Assembly: GCA_963771835.1 (NCBI GenBank)
Contig: CAVYVA010000006.1
Coordinates: 36,781-100,780, forward strand
DNA length: 64,000 nucleotides
DNA from: CAVQCJ01 sp963771835
Lineage (GTDB): Bacteria; Actinomycetota; Actinomycetes; Prado026
Direction: 5' to 3'
Shown here piece after piece: positions 19,805-28,081 of this stretch. Every line of letters starts with the position of its first letter. The stretch's first letter is position 1. A program made the position numbers and the translations under genes. A model generated the notes under the pieces. It did not search any database, had not been told where the DNA came from, and worked only from the letters and a program-made list of their open reading frames with translations.

Positions 19805-20386
19805 TTACAGCTTGGCCTCGACCGGGGCCGGGACCCGTGAGCCCAGCTCGACGTCCGCCGCCGTCTTGCGAGCGTGGACCAGACCGAGGATCGACAGGAT
19901 CAGCAGGATCGCTGCGCCTGCGAAGGCGAAGATGGCGGCGATCCCGGCGATCGTGCCCATCGTGCCGAACGCATAGGCGTTCAGGAGCAGCCCGCGCAGC
20001 GCGTTGCCCTTGAACAGCGTGTTGGCCTGACCCTGCAGGGTGGTGTTCGTCGGGTCAGCCTGAGCTGCGGAGCTGACCTCGGCGTACGTCTTGCCACCCG
20101 CCACCTCGTTGAGGTGCACGGCGATGAAGTGGTTCGCGTAGACCTCGGCCTGCGCGCCGGTGGTGAGCTGCTGGCCCGCGTACTGCTGCATCGCTGTGAA
20201 CTCAGGGCCCTTGATGGCGTCGCTGCCGGCCGGCGGGAAGAAGATCTTCTGCGCCGCGAGCTGGTCGTGGACCTGGCCGTTGATGTACACGGAGCTCCAC
20301 GTCAGCAGGCCTCCTGCGATGACGAGCACGAACGCGATCAGCAGTCCGCCGATCGCCACCATTGTGTCGAACGTCCTACGGCGCAT
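19805..20386 (-). CDS. Conserved two-helix membrane protein
   Basis: 193 residues, ATG preceded by AGGAGG. One transmembrane helix lies at the N-terminus (MVAIGGLLIAFVLVIAGGLL) and one near the C-terminus (AAIFAFAGAAILLILSILGL). About 110 residues between them probably face outside (QLAAQKIFFPPAGSDAI, then YAGQQLTTGAQAEVYANHFI). I recognise the type as a widespread actinobacterial membrane protein of unknown function. It is divergent from the PNPOx gene; the two DevR-type boxes in the shared gap lie 120-160 nt from its start, so hypoxic control is possible. Confidence 0.78.
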   Translation of the reverse strand: MRRRTFDTMVAIGGLLIAFVLVIAGGLLTWSSVYINGQVHDQLAAQKIFFPPAGSDAIKGPEFTAMQQYAGQQLTTGAQAEVYANHFIAVHLNEVAGGKTYAEVSSAAQADPTNTTLQGQANTLFKGNALRGLLLNAYAFGTMGTIAGIAAIFAFAGAAILLILSILGLVHARKTAADVELGSRVPAPVEAKL

Positions 20387-20505
20387 GGCCGCCTCCTGGT
20401 TGTCGGCGCTGCCTTCCCGGCTGGCGCCCCGTGGATGTTCCGGTTCACCCAAGAGACTCGCCTCATCCGCTCGGCGCGGTCAGAGCCGCAAGTCCTCTCT
20501 TCAGG

Positions 20506-20545
20506 AGGACCTTGGTCCCCTCCAACGGTTCGGGACCTTCGGCCC
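20506..20545. promoter_or_regulatory. Two DevR/DosR-type boxes upstream of the PNPOx gene
   Basis: Box 1 (20506-20519) reads AGGACC-TT-GGTCCC and box 2 (20532-20545) reads GGGACC-TT-CGGCCC. Both fit the 14-bp palindromic core of the mycobacterial DosR box (GGGACT-WW-AGTCCC) with C/G replacing T/A. Their starts are 26 nt apart. The proximal box ends 38 nt before the ATG at 20583. Confidence 0.75.
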
Positions 20546-20582
20546 TGCCCGCGGCTCGGTGCGACGGCTGAACCTGAACGGC

Positions 20583-21029
20583 ATGAGCGATCGTCGAGAA
20601 CTGCGGATCCTGTCCTGGGCCGAGTGCCTCGAGCTGCTCGGCGGCGCCTGGATCGGTCGGGTGGTCCTGACCGCGCACGCGCTGCCGACGGCGATGCCGG
20701 TGAACTACGCCCTCGACGGCGAGGCCATCGTCTTCCGCTCCGGGAGCGGGATGAAGCTGTCGGCCGCCGACGCGGGCACCGTCGTCGCCTTCGAGGTCGA
20801 CCACTTCGACACCAAGCTCCGGATGGGCTGGAGCGTGCTCGCCACCGGGTTGGCCCGGCGGCTCAGCGATCCGGCCGACGTGCAGCGGGCCCAGGGACTC
20901 GGCGTCCCGACCTGGGTGGAGCCGGGCCCGGCCGACTCCTTCGTGCGCATCGAGATCGGCTCGATGAGCGGACGGCGCCTGGTCCCGGTCGCGCACGGGA
21001 GCGCCTCGGCGGCGGCCCTGCCCGCCTGA
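20583..21029 (+). CDS. PNPOx-family flavin-binding protein
   Basis: 148 residues with the split-barrel pattern of pyridoxamine 5'-phosphate oxidase-like proteins: LGGAWIGRVVLTAHALPTAM, then VNYALDGEAIVFRSGSGMKL, then VVAFEVDHFDTKLRMGWSVL. Members bind FMN or F420 and reduce small molecules or are of unknown activity. Genes of this family are frequent members of actinobacterial DosR regulons. The two DevR-type boxes just upstream support hypoxic induction here. Confidence 0.82.
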   Translation: MSDRRELRILSWAECLELLGGAWIGRVVLTAHALPTAMPVNYALDGEAIVFRSGSGMKLSAADAGTVVAFEVDHFDTKLRMGWSVLATGLARRLSDPADVQRAQGLGVPTWVEPGPADSFVRIEIGSMSGRRLVPVAHGSASAAALPA

Positions 21030-21076
21030 GCGACGACGCCCGGCCAGTGTGCACCAGCGCGCCGCGACGGGTCGTC

Positions 21077-21742
21077 TCAGTCGCGGGTCTCCCGGCGGAC
21101 CTCGGTGGCCAGCACGGCGGCCTGAGTCCGCCGCTCCATGCCCAGCTTGGCGAGCAGGTTCGACACGTAGTTCTTGATGGTCTTCTCGGCCAGGTGGAGG
21201 CGCTCGCCGATCTGCCGGTTGGTGAGGCCCTCACCGATGAGCTCGAGGATCTCCCGCTCCCGCTCGGTCAGCTCGGCCAGCGGGTCCGACTGCGGCGCGG
21301 CCGCGGTGCCGCGCAGCCGGTCCATCACCTGGGCGGTGGTGCGGGCGTCGAGGAGCGAACCGCCGGCCGCCACCGTGCGCACGGCGCCGAGCAGGTCCGA
21401 GCCTCGGATCTGCTTGAGCACGTACCCGGCCGCGCCGGCCATGATGGCGTCGAACAACGCCTCGTCGTCGGCGAACGAGGTCAGCATCAGGCAGGCGAGG
21501 TCGGGCAGCTGCGAGCGCAGGTCGCGACAGACCGAGACCCCGTCGCCGTCCGGGAGCCGCACGTCGAGCACCGCGACGTCCGGGCGCAGCGCCGGGACCC
21601 TGGCCATCGCCTCGGCGGCCGTCGACGCCTCGCCGACGACGACGATGTCGCCGGCCGCCTCGAGCAGCTCCTGGACGCCCCGGCGCACCACCTCGTGGTC
21701 GTCGAGCAGGAAGACCCGGATCGGTGCGTCGGGCTGCGTCAT
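21077..21742 (-). CDS. devR: DevR/DosR-type hypoxia response regulator
   Basis: 221 residues. The receiver domain (FLLDDHEVVRRGVQELLEAA) carries the phospho-Asp at about residue 60 in VAVLDVRLPDGDG. The C-terminal LuxR-type DNA-binding domain contains LTEREREILELIGEGLTNRQ, then AEKTIKNYVSNLLAKLGMER. From memory, this matches M. tuberculosis DosR closely over both domains, including KNYVS.LLAKLGMERRTQAAV. It is last in the minus-strand operon cydA-cydB-CoA transferase-acg-devR, 19 nt after acg, so the boxes before cydA would make it self-activating. The likely kinase, DevS, is encoded 16 kb away at 37352-39055. Confidence 0.93.
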   Translation of the reverse strand: MTQPDAPIRVFLLDDHEVVRRGVQELLEAAGDIVVVGEASTAAEAMARVPALRPDVAVLDVRLPDGDGVSVCRDLRSQLPDLACLMLTSFADDEALFDAIMAGAAGYVLKQIRGSDLLGAVRTVAAGGSLLDARTTAQVMDRLRGTAAAPQSDPLAELTEREREILELIGEGLTNRQIGERLHLAEKTIKNYVSNLLAKLGMERRTQAAVLATEVRRETRD

Positions 21743-21761
21743 GGTTGCACCGTAGCGGCCG

Positions 21762-22748
21762 TCAGCCGAACTCGAGCACGTCCGACAGCGGCAGCCGCGG
21801 GCTCGGCGCCGGCTGCTCGCCATGACCGAACCGCAGGACGATCTGCGGGTGCCGCCACGCGCTCATGGGGTCGCGGACCAACGGCCGCAGGTCGGCCACC
21901 TCGGTGGCCTGCGACAGCAGGCCGACGCTCAGGCCGCGGGCCGTCGCGGTGAGCAGGACGCTCTCCAGCGCCATCCCGCCGCGCAGCCAGTCCGCGCGCT
22001 CGTCCCCGCTGGTCAGCAGCACGGCCATCAGCGACTGCTCCTCGAAGTCGGCGGTCGGCCGGTCGCCGACCGGGCGCCCGAAGGCCAGGTCGCGGACGAG
22101 CGACTTCGGGTCGTGCGGCGTCGGACCGAGCGACTCCGGCGGGATGCCCACGCTCTCCCGGCCGGAACGTTCGACGGTCCAAAGGGTCACTTCGTCGACC
22201 AGCGCCTGGTCGTCGCGCTGGGTGCGGTCGGCCTCGTGCAGGGCCCCGGTCACCACCTTGCGGTGCAGCCCGGTGGTCACCTCCAGGTGGGCGCCCTCGA
22301 GCGCCGCCGCCTCCTGCAGCCGGTCGAACTCCTCGTACGCGACCATCTCGCCGGTGAACGGGAGCCGGCTCGAGCGCCGATGCGGGATCGCCTCGTAGAG
22401 CAGCTGCTCGGCCGCTGACAGCGTGGCGGGTCCGGCGATGCGGACGGTGGCGACGAAGCTCGGGTCGAGGGTCGAGGGCACCAGCTCGGCGACCCCGGTC
22501 AGGCCGGCGGCGCCCAGGGCCAGCCGGAGGTTGAGCAGGGCCGCACCGACCGACAGGTGCACCTCGCGCCGGGCCGTGTCCAGCAGGGCCGGAGCCCGCT
22601 CGGGGACGACGAACACGTCGATGCGGTCCGTGGTCGCATGGAACCGCCACGGCTGGCTGTTGAGGATGGACGGTGCGGCCGTCGCCGCCGTCACCACCGC
22701 CTCCGCGGTCTGCGGGTCGAGCTCGTGCCTTACCTGGTCGCCGCTCAT
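21762..22748 (-). CDS. acg: Acg-family nitroreductase-like protein (copy 1)
   Basis: 328 residues. Typical Acg features are AAPSILNSQPWRFHATTDRI near the N-terminus, VGAALLNLRLALGAAGL, AIPHRRSSRLPFTGE in the middle and WRHPQIVLRFGHGEQPAPSP at the end. Acg proteins bind FMN in a modified nitroreductase fold and are thought to sequester flavin or act in dormancy; they belong to the mycobacterial DosR regulon. The ATG overlaps the CoA-transferase stop (ATGA). A second copy lies at 53293. Confidence 0.9.
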   Translation of the reverse strand: MSGDQVRHELDPQTAEAVVTAATAAPSILNSQPWRFHATTDRIDVFVVPERAPALLDTARREVHLSVGAALLNLRLALGAAGLTGVAELVPSTLDPSFVATVRIAGPATLSAAEQLLYEAIPHRRSSRLPFTGEMVAYEEFDRLQEAAALEGAHLEVTTGLHRKVVTGALHEADRTQRDDQALVDEVTLWTVERSGRESVGIPPESLGPTPHDPKSLVRDLAFGRPVGDRPTADFEEQSLMAVLLTSGDERADWLRGGMALESVLLTATARGLSVGLLSQATEVADLRPLVRDPMSAWRHPQIVLRFGHGEQPAPSPRLPLSDVLEFG

Positions 22749-24031
22749 GGGACCCTCCTCGTGGACGTGGCCGACGCACCGTGCTCGGACGTCGGCGTCA
22801 GACCCAGGTAGCCCGCCTCCTCGCGGAGCTCCTCGCGCACCCGCGGGTCGGCCGCGTGCTCGATCAGCGCGGCCGCCTGCTCGACCTGGTCGCGTCCGAC
22901 CAGCTCGGCCGTGCCGTGCTCGGTGACGATCGCGGTGTGCTGGAACGACGTCACCGGCTCGCTGAGCAGCGGCACGATGGTGGAGCAGTCCGCCTTCGGG
23001 TGCCACGACCGGAGCGCGATGATCGCCTGGCCGTCCTTGGCGTGCAGCGCACCGCCCACGAAGTCGCTCTGCCCGCCGAAGCCGGAGTACACCTGGCCGC
23101 GGACGTGCGCCGCGTTGGCCTGGGCGAAGAGGTCGATCTCGAGCGCGGTGTTCACCGAGACCATCCGCGGGTTCGCGGCGATCCGGGCCGGGTCGTTGGC
23201 CACCTGGGTGCTGAGCATCCGCAGCCTCGGGTTGCCGTCGGCCCAGGCGTACAGCTCCTGGCTGCCGAACAGGAACGACGTCGAGATCTGCGCCTGCGGG
23301 TCGAGGGCCCCGGAGTGCTCCAGGTCCAGCACCCCGTCGCTGACCATCTCCGACCAGACCCGCAGCCCGCGGCGGTCGCCGAGCCCGCGCAGCACCGCGT
23401 CCGGCACGGCCCCGATCCCCGCCTGCACCGTGGCGCCGTCCGGGATCCGCGCCGACACCCACTCGCCGATCATCTGGGTCTGCACGTCCGGGACGCCGGC
23501 CTGCGCGACGGGCGAGGGCAGCTCCGCCTCGAGCTCCACGACGAAGTCCACGTCGTCGGCGGGCAGCAGGGCGTCGCCGGAGGTGTACGGCATCCGCGGG
23601 TTCACGACCGCGACCACCACACCGCCGCGCGCGCGGGCGGCCGCGACCGCGGCGGGCAGGATGTTCACCTCGGTGCCCATCGAGAACACGCCCTGGCGCG
23701 GCGGCGCCACGTGCACGACCGCCGCGTCCGGGCCCAGCGGGCCGCGCAGCAGCACCGGGACCATCGACAGCCGGCTCGGCACGTACGACAGCGTCGGCTG
23801 GCCCCGCATCCCCGGGCCGACGAAGCAGGTCTCCAGCCGCAGGCCGGTGCGGTGCGGGACCCCGTGCTGCGCGTTCAGCATGTGCAGCGTCCAGTCCGGG
23901 ATCTGGAGGTCGAGGGCCTCCACGGCCGCCCACGGCGTGGCGAAGTTGCCGGACACCACCACCCGCGGCCGTTCGGCCGACCCGGCCACCGCCGCCGCCA
24001 TCTCCTCCATCGAGACCTGGCGCACGGTCAC
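22745..24031 (-). CDS. Acetyl-CoA hydrolase/transferase family protein
   Basis: 428 residues of the Cat1/4-hydroxybutyrate CoA-transferase family. Signatures include MGTEVNILPAAVAAARARGG, the glycine-rich GATVQAGIGAVPDAVLRGLG, and SGFGGQSDFVGGALHAKDGQ. The glutamate expected as CoA-linked nucleophile probably lies in RGLRVWSEMVSDGVLDL, as in the family. It moves CoA between short-chain acids, e.g. acetate and succinate, or hydrolyses acetyl-CoA. Placed between cydB (4-nt overlap) and acg (4-nt overlap), it is part of the hypoxic operon and may help acetate excretion or energy conservation when respiration is limited. No frame changes. Confidence 0.88.
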   Translation of the reverse strand: MTVRQVSMEEMAAAVAGSAERPRVVVSGNFATPWAAVEALDLQIPDWTLHMLNAQHGVPHRTGLRLETCFVGPGMRGQPTLSYVPSRLSMVPVLLRGPLGPDAAVVHVAPPRQGVFSMGTEVNILPAAVAAARARGGVVVAVVNPRMPYTSGDALLPADDVDFVVELEAELPSPVAQAGVPDVQTQMIGEWVSARIPDGATVQAGIGAVPDAVLRGLGDRRGLRVWSEMVSDGVLDLEHSGALDPQAQISTSFLFGSQELYAWADGNPRLRMLSTQVANDPARIAANPRMVSVNTALEIDLFAQANAAHVRGQVYSGFGGQSDFVGGALHAKDGQAIIALRSWHPKADCSTIVPLLSEPVTSFQHTAIVTEHGTAELVGRDQVEQAAALIEHAADPRVREELREEAGYLGLTPTSEHGASATSTRRVP

Positions 24032-25066
24032 CGGCCGGTCCGGACGATGTGCGGCAGCACCGGCGCGGGGATCTGTCCGGGGCCGATGCGGGCCCGGAAG
24101 ACCCAGTACGTCCAGCCCTGGTACAGCAGCACGAACGGCGTCAGCACCACCGCGACCCAGGTCATGACGGTCAGCGTGTAGTGGGTGCTGGAGGTGTTGG
24201 TCGTGGTGAGGTCGAACGCCGCGTCCGTGGAGGAGCGCATGACGGCCGGGTACAGCGTCGCGAACAGGGCCACGACCACCAGCGCCAGGCAGCCGCCCAT
24301 GAGAGCGAACGCCCAGCCCTCGCGCCCCTGGCGCGAGGCCACGACCGAGGCCACCAGCGCCACGGCGGCCAGCGCGCTGACCGCCCAGGACAGCGGCCGT
24401 CCCGAGTCGACCTGCGTCCAGACCAGGAACACCGCGGCCAGCACGACGGCCACCGGCGCGATCCTCGTCACCATGGCACCGGCCCGGTCGCGCACGTCAC
24501 CCTCGCTCTTGAGCGCGAGGTAGTACGCGCCGTGCAACGTGAACAGGGACAAGGTCACCAGCCCGCCGAGCAGTCCGTAGGGGTTCAGGAGCGTGAGCAG
24601 CGTGCCGGTGTACTCCTGGTGCCGGTCGATGGGCACACCGTGCACGATGTTGGCGAAGGCGACGCCCCAGAGCACCGCCGGCACCAACGACCCCACGAAG
24701 ATGGCACGGTCCCAGCCGGCGCGCCAGCGTGCGGCTGTCGACCTTCCCGCGGTACTCGAAGGCCACGCCGCGGGCGATCAGCGCCAGCAGGATCAGCAGC
24801 AGGGCCAGGTAGAAGCCGCTGAACAGCGTGGCGTACCAGTTGGGGAAGGCCGCGAACGTGGCGCCGCCGGCGACCAGCAGCCACACCTCGTTGCCGTCCC
24901 AGACCGGACCGATCGTGTTGACCACGACCCGGCGGTCGACCTCGCTGCGGCTCACGAGCGGCAGCAGCACGCCCACCCCGAAGTCGAAGCCCTCCAGGAA
25001 GAAGTAGCCGATCCACAGGACTGCGATCAGTCCGAACCAGAAGTCGGTGAGCTGCATCGTCCGCAC
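24028..25066 (-). CDS. cydB: Cytochrome bd oxidase subunit II
   Basis: About 345 residues after one frame change near 24725. It starts MRTMQLTDFWFGLIAVLWIG (an internal Met at 25057 is an equally good start), followed by the CydB hallmark FFLEGFDFGVG and PVWDGNEVWLLVAGGATFAA. The second part holds several membrane helices (LALVVVALFATLYPAVMRSS, then WVAVVLTPFVLLYQGWTYWV). It pairs with CydA to reduce O2 at very low concentration without proton pumping. The start lies 5 nt after the cydA stop. Confidence 0.92.
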
Positions 25067-25071
25067 CCCCC

Positions 25072-26543
25072 TCAGTACGCGAACGCCATGGGGCGCGTCT
25101 CGTCGGTCTCGCCGGGTTCGCCGTCACCGGGCCACCGGAGCCAGCGGCGCCACCGGGCACCGGCTCGTCCAGCGGTCCGGCCTTGGCATAGCGCAGGAAC
25201 AGCGTCAGCTCGACCACGGCGAGCACCCCGTACACCAGCGTGAACGCGACCAGCGAGGCCACCACGCTCCCGACCCCCACCGAGGGCGACACCCCGGACT
25301 GGGTGAGCAGCCGCACCGCCGGGTTCCCGGTCGGGTTCGGCGCGACCACCCAGGGCTGGCGGCCCATCTCGGTGAAGATCCACCCGAAGGAGTTGGCCAG
25401 GAACGGCGCGACCGCCGCGACCACCACGGCGCCGACCCACCAGCGGCTCGCCGGCGAGCGCCCGCGCCGGTAGAGCCAGAAGCCGAGCAGGCCGACCAGG
25501 ACCGCGACCATGCCCAGGCCGATCATCAGCCGGAAGCTCCAGTACGTGACCGGCAGGCTCGGCACGTAGTCACCCGGCCCGTACCTGGCGACCGCGGCCG
25601 CCTGCAGGTCGTTCACACCCTGGACGGTGCCGTCGGTCGAGTCGGTGGCGAGGAAGGCCAGCAGACCGGGCACGGTGACGGACTTGACCTCGTCGCACTT
25701 GGCGCTGATCGAACCGATGGCGAAGATCGAGATCCCGGCGCCCTGCTCGGTGCTGCACAGCGCCTCGGCGGCGGCCATCTTCATCGGCTGCTGCTTGGTC
25801 ATGATCTGGGCCTGGAGATGGCCGGACAGCGTCACGGCCACCCCGGCGAGCACCATCGCGACCAGGCCGACCCGCACGGTCCGGCGGAACACGTCGACGT
25901 GCGCGGACACGGGCTCGCGCCGGGCCAGGTGCCAGGCGGACACGCCGAGGACGACGGCCCCGGCGACCAGGAACGCCCCGGCGATCGTGTGCGGGAACGT
26001 CACCAGCACGGTCGGGTTCGTCAGCAGCTTCCCGATGCTGGTCAGCTCGGCCCGGCCGCTCACCGGGTTGTACGTCACGCCGACCGGGTGCTGCATGAAG
26101 GAGTTGGCGGCGAGGATGAAGTACGCCGACAGGTTGACGGCGATCGCCACCATCCAGATGCACGCCAGGTGCACCCGCTTCGGCAGCACGGACCAGCCGA
26201 AGATCCACAGGCCGAGGAACGTCGACTCGACGAAGAACGCGGCCAGCCCCTCGATCGCCAGCGGAGCACCGAACACGTCGCCCACGAACCGCGAGTACGC
26301 GCTCCAGTTCATCCCGAACTGGAACTCCTGGACGATCCCGGTGACCACGCCGAGGGCGAAGTTGATCAGGAACAGCTTCCCGAAGAACTTGGTCGCGCGG
26401 TACCAGGCAGGGTTGCCGGTGCGGTACCAGGCGGTCTGCATGATCGCCACCAGCGGCGCCAGCCCGATGGTCAGGGGTACGAACAGGAAGTGGTAGACGG
26501 TGGTGATGCCGAACTGCCACCGGGCGACGTCGAGGGTGTTCAC
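25072..26543 (-). CDS. cydA: Cytochrome bd oxidase subunit I
   Basis: About 490 residues with a GTG start. N-terminal ARWQFGITTVYHFLFVPLTI carries the conserved heme-ligating His; GLWIFGWSVLPKRVHLACIW and LTNPTVLVTFPHTIAGAFLV are typical; GRQPWVV is the conserved motif near the quinol site. Binds hemes b558, b595 and d and oxidises quinol. One frame change near 25140 affects only the C-terminal tail; the corrected end is ...RPMAFAY at 25072. Two DevR-type boxes lie 37-69 nt upstream. First gene of the cydAB-CoA transferase-acg-devR operon. Confidence 0.93.
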
Positions 26544-26579
26544 CCGGTCAGCCTCACCGACCCCGCGCAGGCCCCAGCA

Positions 26580-26612
26580 GGGTCCAAAGTCCTTGATCAG
26601 GACCTTGGGCCC
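26580..26612. promoter_or_regulatory. Two DevR/DosR-type boxes upstream of cydA
   Basis: Box 1 (26580-26593) reads GGGTCC-AA-AGTCCT, i.e. AGGACT-TT-GGACCC on the cydA strand. Box 2 (26599-26612) reads AGGACC-TT-GGGCCC. Starts are 19 nt apart, about two helical turns. The nearer box ends 37 nt before the cydA GTG at 26543. Part of a 311-nt divergent region (26544-26854) that also holds the narK box. Confidence 0.75.
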
Positions 26613-26731
26613 TGGGCCGGTGCGCGCCCCCTCCCGCGGTGAGCCTCGACACCGTCGACGTCGACATCCCTGTGCCGCACGTTCTGCCACTCCGAAGAGC
26701 ATTGCCGGTGGTCGTGCTGGGTCGGCGCCCG

Positions 26732-26745
26732 GGGACCAAGGTCCC
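26732..26745. promoter_or_regulatory. Perfect DevR/DosR-type box upstream of narK
   Basis: GGGACC-AA-GGTCCC, a perfect palindrome with 6-bp arms, the best match in the window to the DosR-type core. It lies 109 nt before the narK ATG in the cydA/narK divergent region. Confidence 0.82.
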
Positions 26746-26854
26746 TGGTCCGGTTCGGCCGGCGAGGACGATCCTGGGTGCCTCGCCCCGGCTCCCGGCC
26801 GCGCGCGGGGCAGGTACGCCGGACAGGCCGAACATCGACCGAGGGGCCACTGTC

Positions 26855-28081
26855 ATGACGAGCCAGCAGCCGGACGCGACGACTGCGCCGCAGACGACCC
26901 GACGCCCGTCCCAGGGGCCGATGCTCGCCCTGGCGACGATCGGCTTCGCGGTGAACTTCTGGGCGTGGGCGCTGCTCAGCCCGCTGGGGCCGAAGCTCAA
27001 GGACAGCCTGCACCTGACCTCGTTCCAGCAGGCGCTGATCGTCGCGGTGCCGGTGATCGTGGGTGCGCTGGGCCGGATCCCGGTCGGCGCGCTGACCGAC
27101 CGGCTCGGTGGCCGGGTGATGTTCCCGGCCGTGTCCTTCGCCGCGATCGTCCCCGTCCTGTACCTCGGGCTGATCGGCCACTACTCGCTGGCCGGACTGC
27201 TCGTCGGCGGCTTCTTCCTCGGGATCGCGGGGACGGCCTTCGCGGTCGGCGTCCCGTTCGTCAACGCGTGGTTCGCGCCGCGCCGGCGCGGCACGGCCAT
27301 CGGCGTCTTCGGCGCCGGCATGGGCGGGCACTGCGATCAGCGCCCTCACGACGGTCAAGCTCGCGGCCGCGCACGGCTTCGCCGCCCCCTTCGTCCTGAC
27401 CGCGCTGGTGCTCGCGCTGTACGGCGTGGTCGCGATCCTGGTCCTGCGCGACGCCCCGGGCCGGCAGCTGCCCACCGACCGGGTCACCACCCGGCTGGCC
27501 GCCGCCCTGCGCGCGCCGATCACCTGGCAGGCCTCGGCCCTGTACGCCCTCGTGCTTCGGCGGCTACGTCGCCTTCTCGGTCTACCTGCCCACGTACCTC
27601 AAGACCGGCTACGGCCTGGCCCAGGCCGACGCCGCGAACCGGATGGCCGGGTTCGTCCTGGTGGCGGTCGTCATGCGTCCGGTCGGGGGCTGGCTGTCCG
27701 ACCGCTTCTGCCCGATCCCGGTGCTGGCCGGCGTGCTCGGCGTCGTCGTGCTCGCCGCGGCCGTCCAGGGCGCCACGCCCGCGCTCATGCCGGTCGGGAC
27801 GGTCGCGTTCCTGTCCATGGCCGCCGCGCTCGGGGCCGGGGCGGGCGCCGTGTTCGCCCTCGTCGCGCAGCGCAGCCCGGCCTCGACGGTGGGCGCCGTC
27901 ACCGGTGTCGTCGGAGCGGCCGGCGGCCTCGGCGGCTTCGTCCCGCCGTTGCTGATGGGCTCGATCTACGGGCGCTCCGGCTCGTACGGTCTGGGTCTGG
28001 TGCTGCTGTCCGCGAGTCGCGCTCGCAACCCTCGTCTTCGCTGTCACCGTGGTCCGGCGCCCGGCTACGGTGCACGCATGA
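26855..28081 (+). CDS. narK: NarK-type nitrate/nitrite transporter, frame-disrupted
   Basis: About 408 residues, major facilitator superfamily, 12 predicted helices. Family features: IGFAVNFWAWALLSPLGPKL, then VPVIVGALGRIPVGALTDRL in the cytoplasmic loop, FFLGIAGTAFAVGVPFVNAW, FGAGMGGTA, and GAVTGVVGAAGGLGGFVPPL near the end (nitrate signature-like Gly-rich motifs). Imports nitrate and exports nitrite for the nitrate reductase encoded next. Frame changes near 27330, 27555 and 28015. The TGA overlaps the narG ATG (ATGA). Confidence 0.9.

Noticed and set aside
22183..22197. GGTCCAAAGGGTCAC inside acg as a DevR box
   Set aside because: Coding position, poor right half and no downstream start.
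24585..25140. Apparent fusion of CydA with CydB sequence in one frame
   Set aside because: One frame change near 25140 makes cydA read into cydB out of frame. The corrected CydA ends at 25072 and CydB has its own start.
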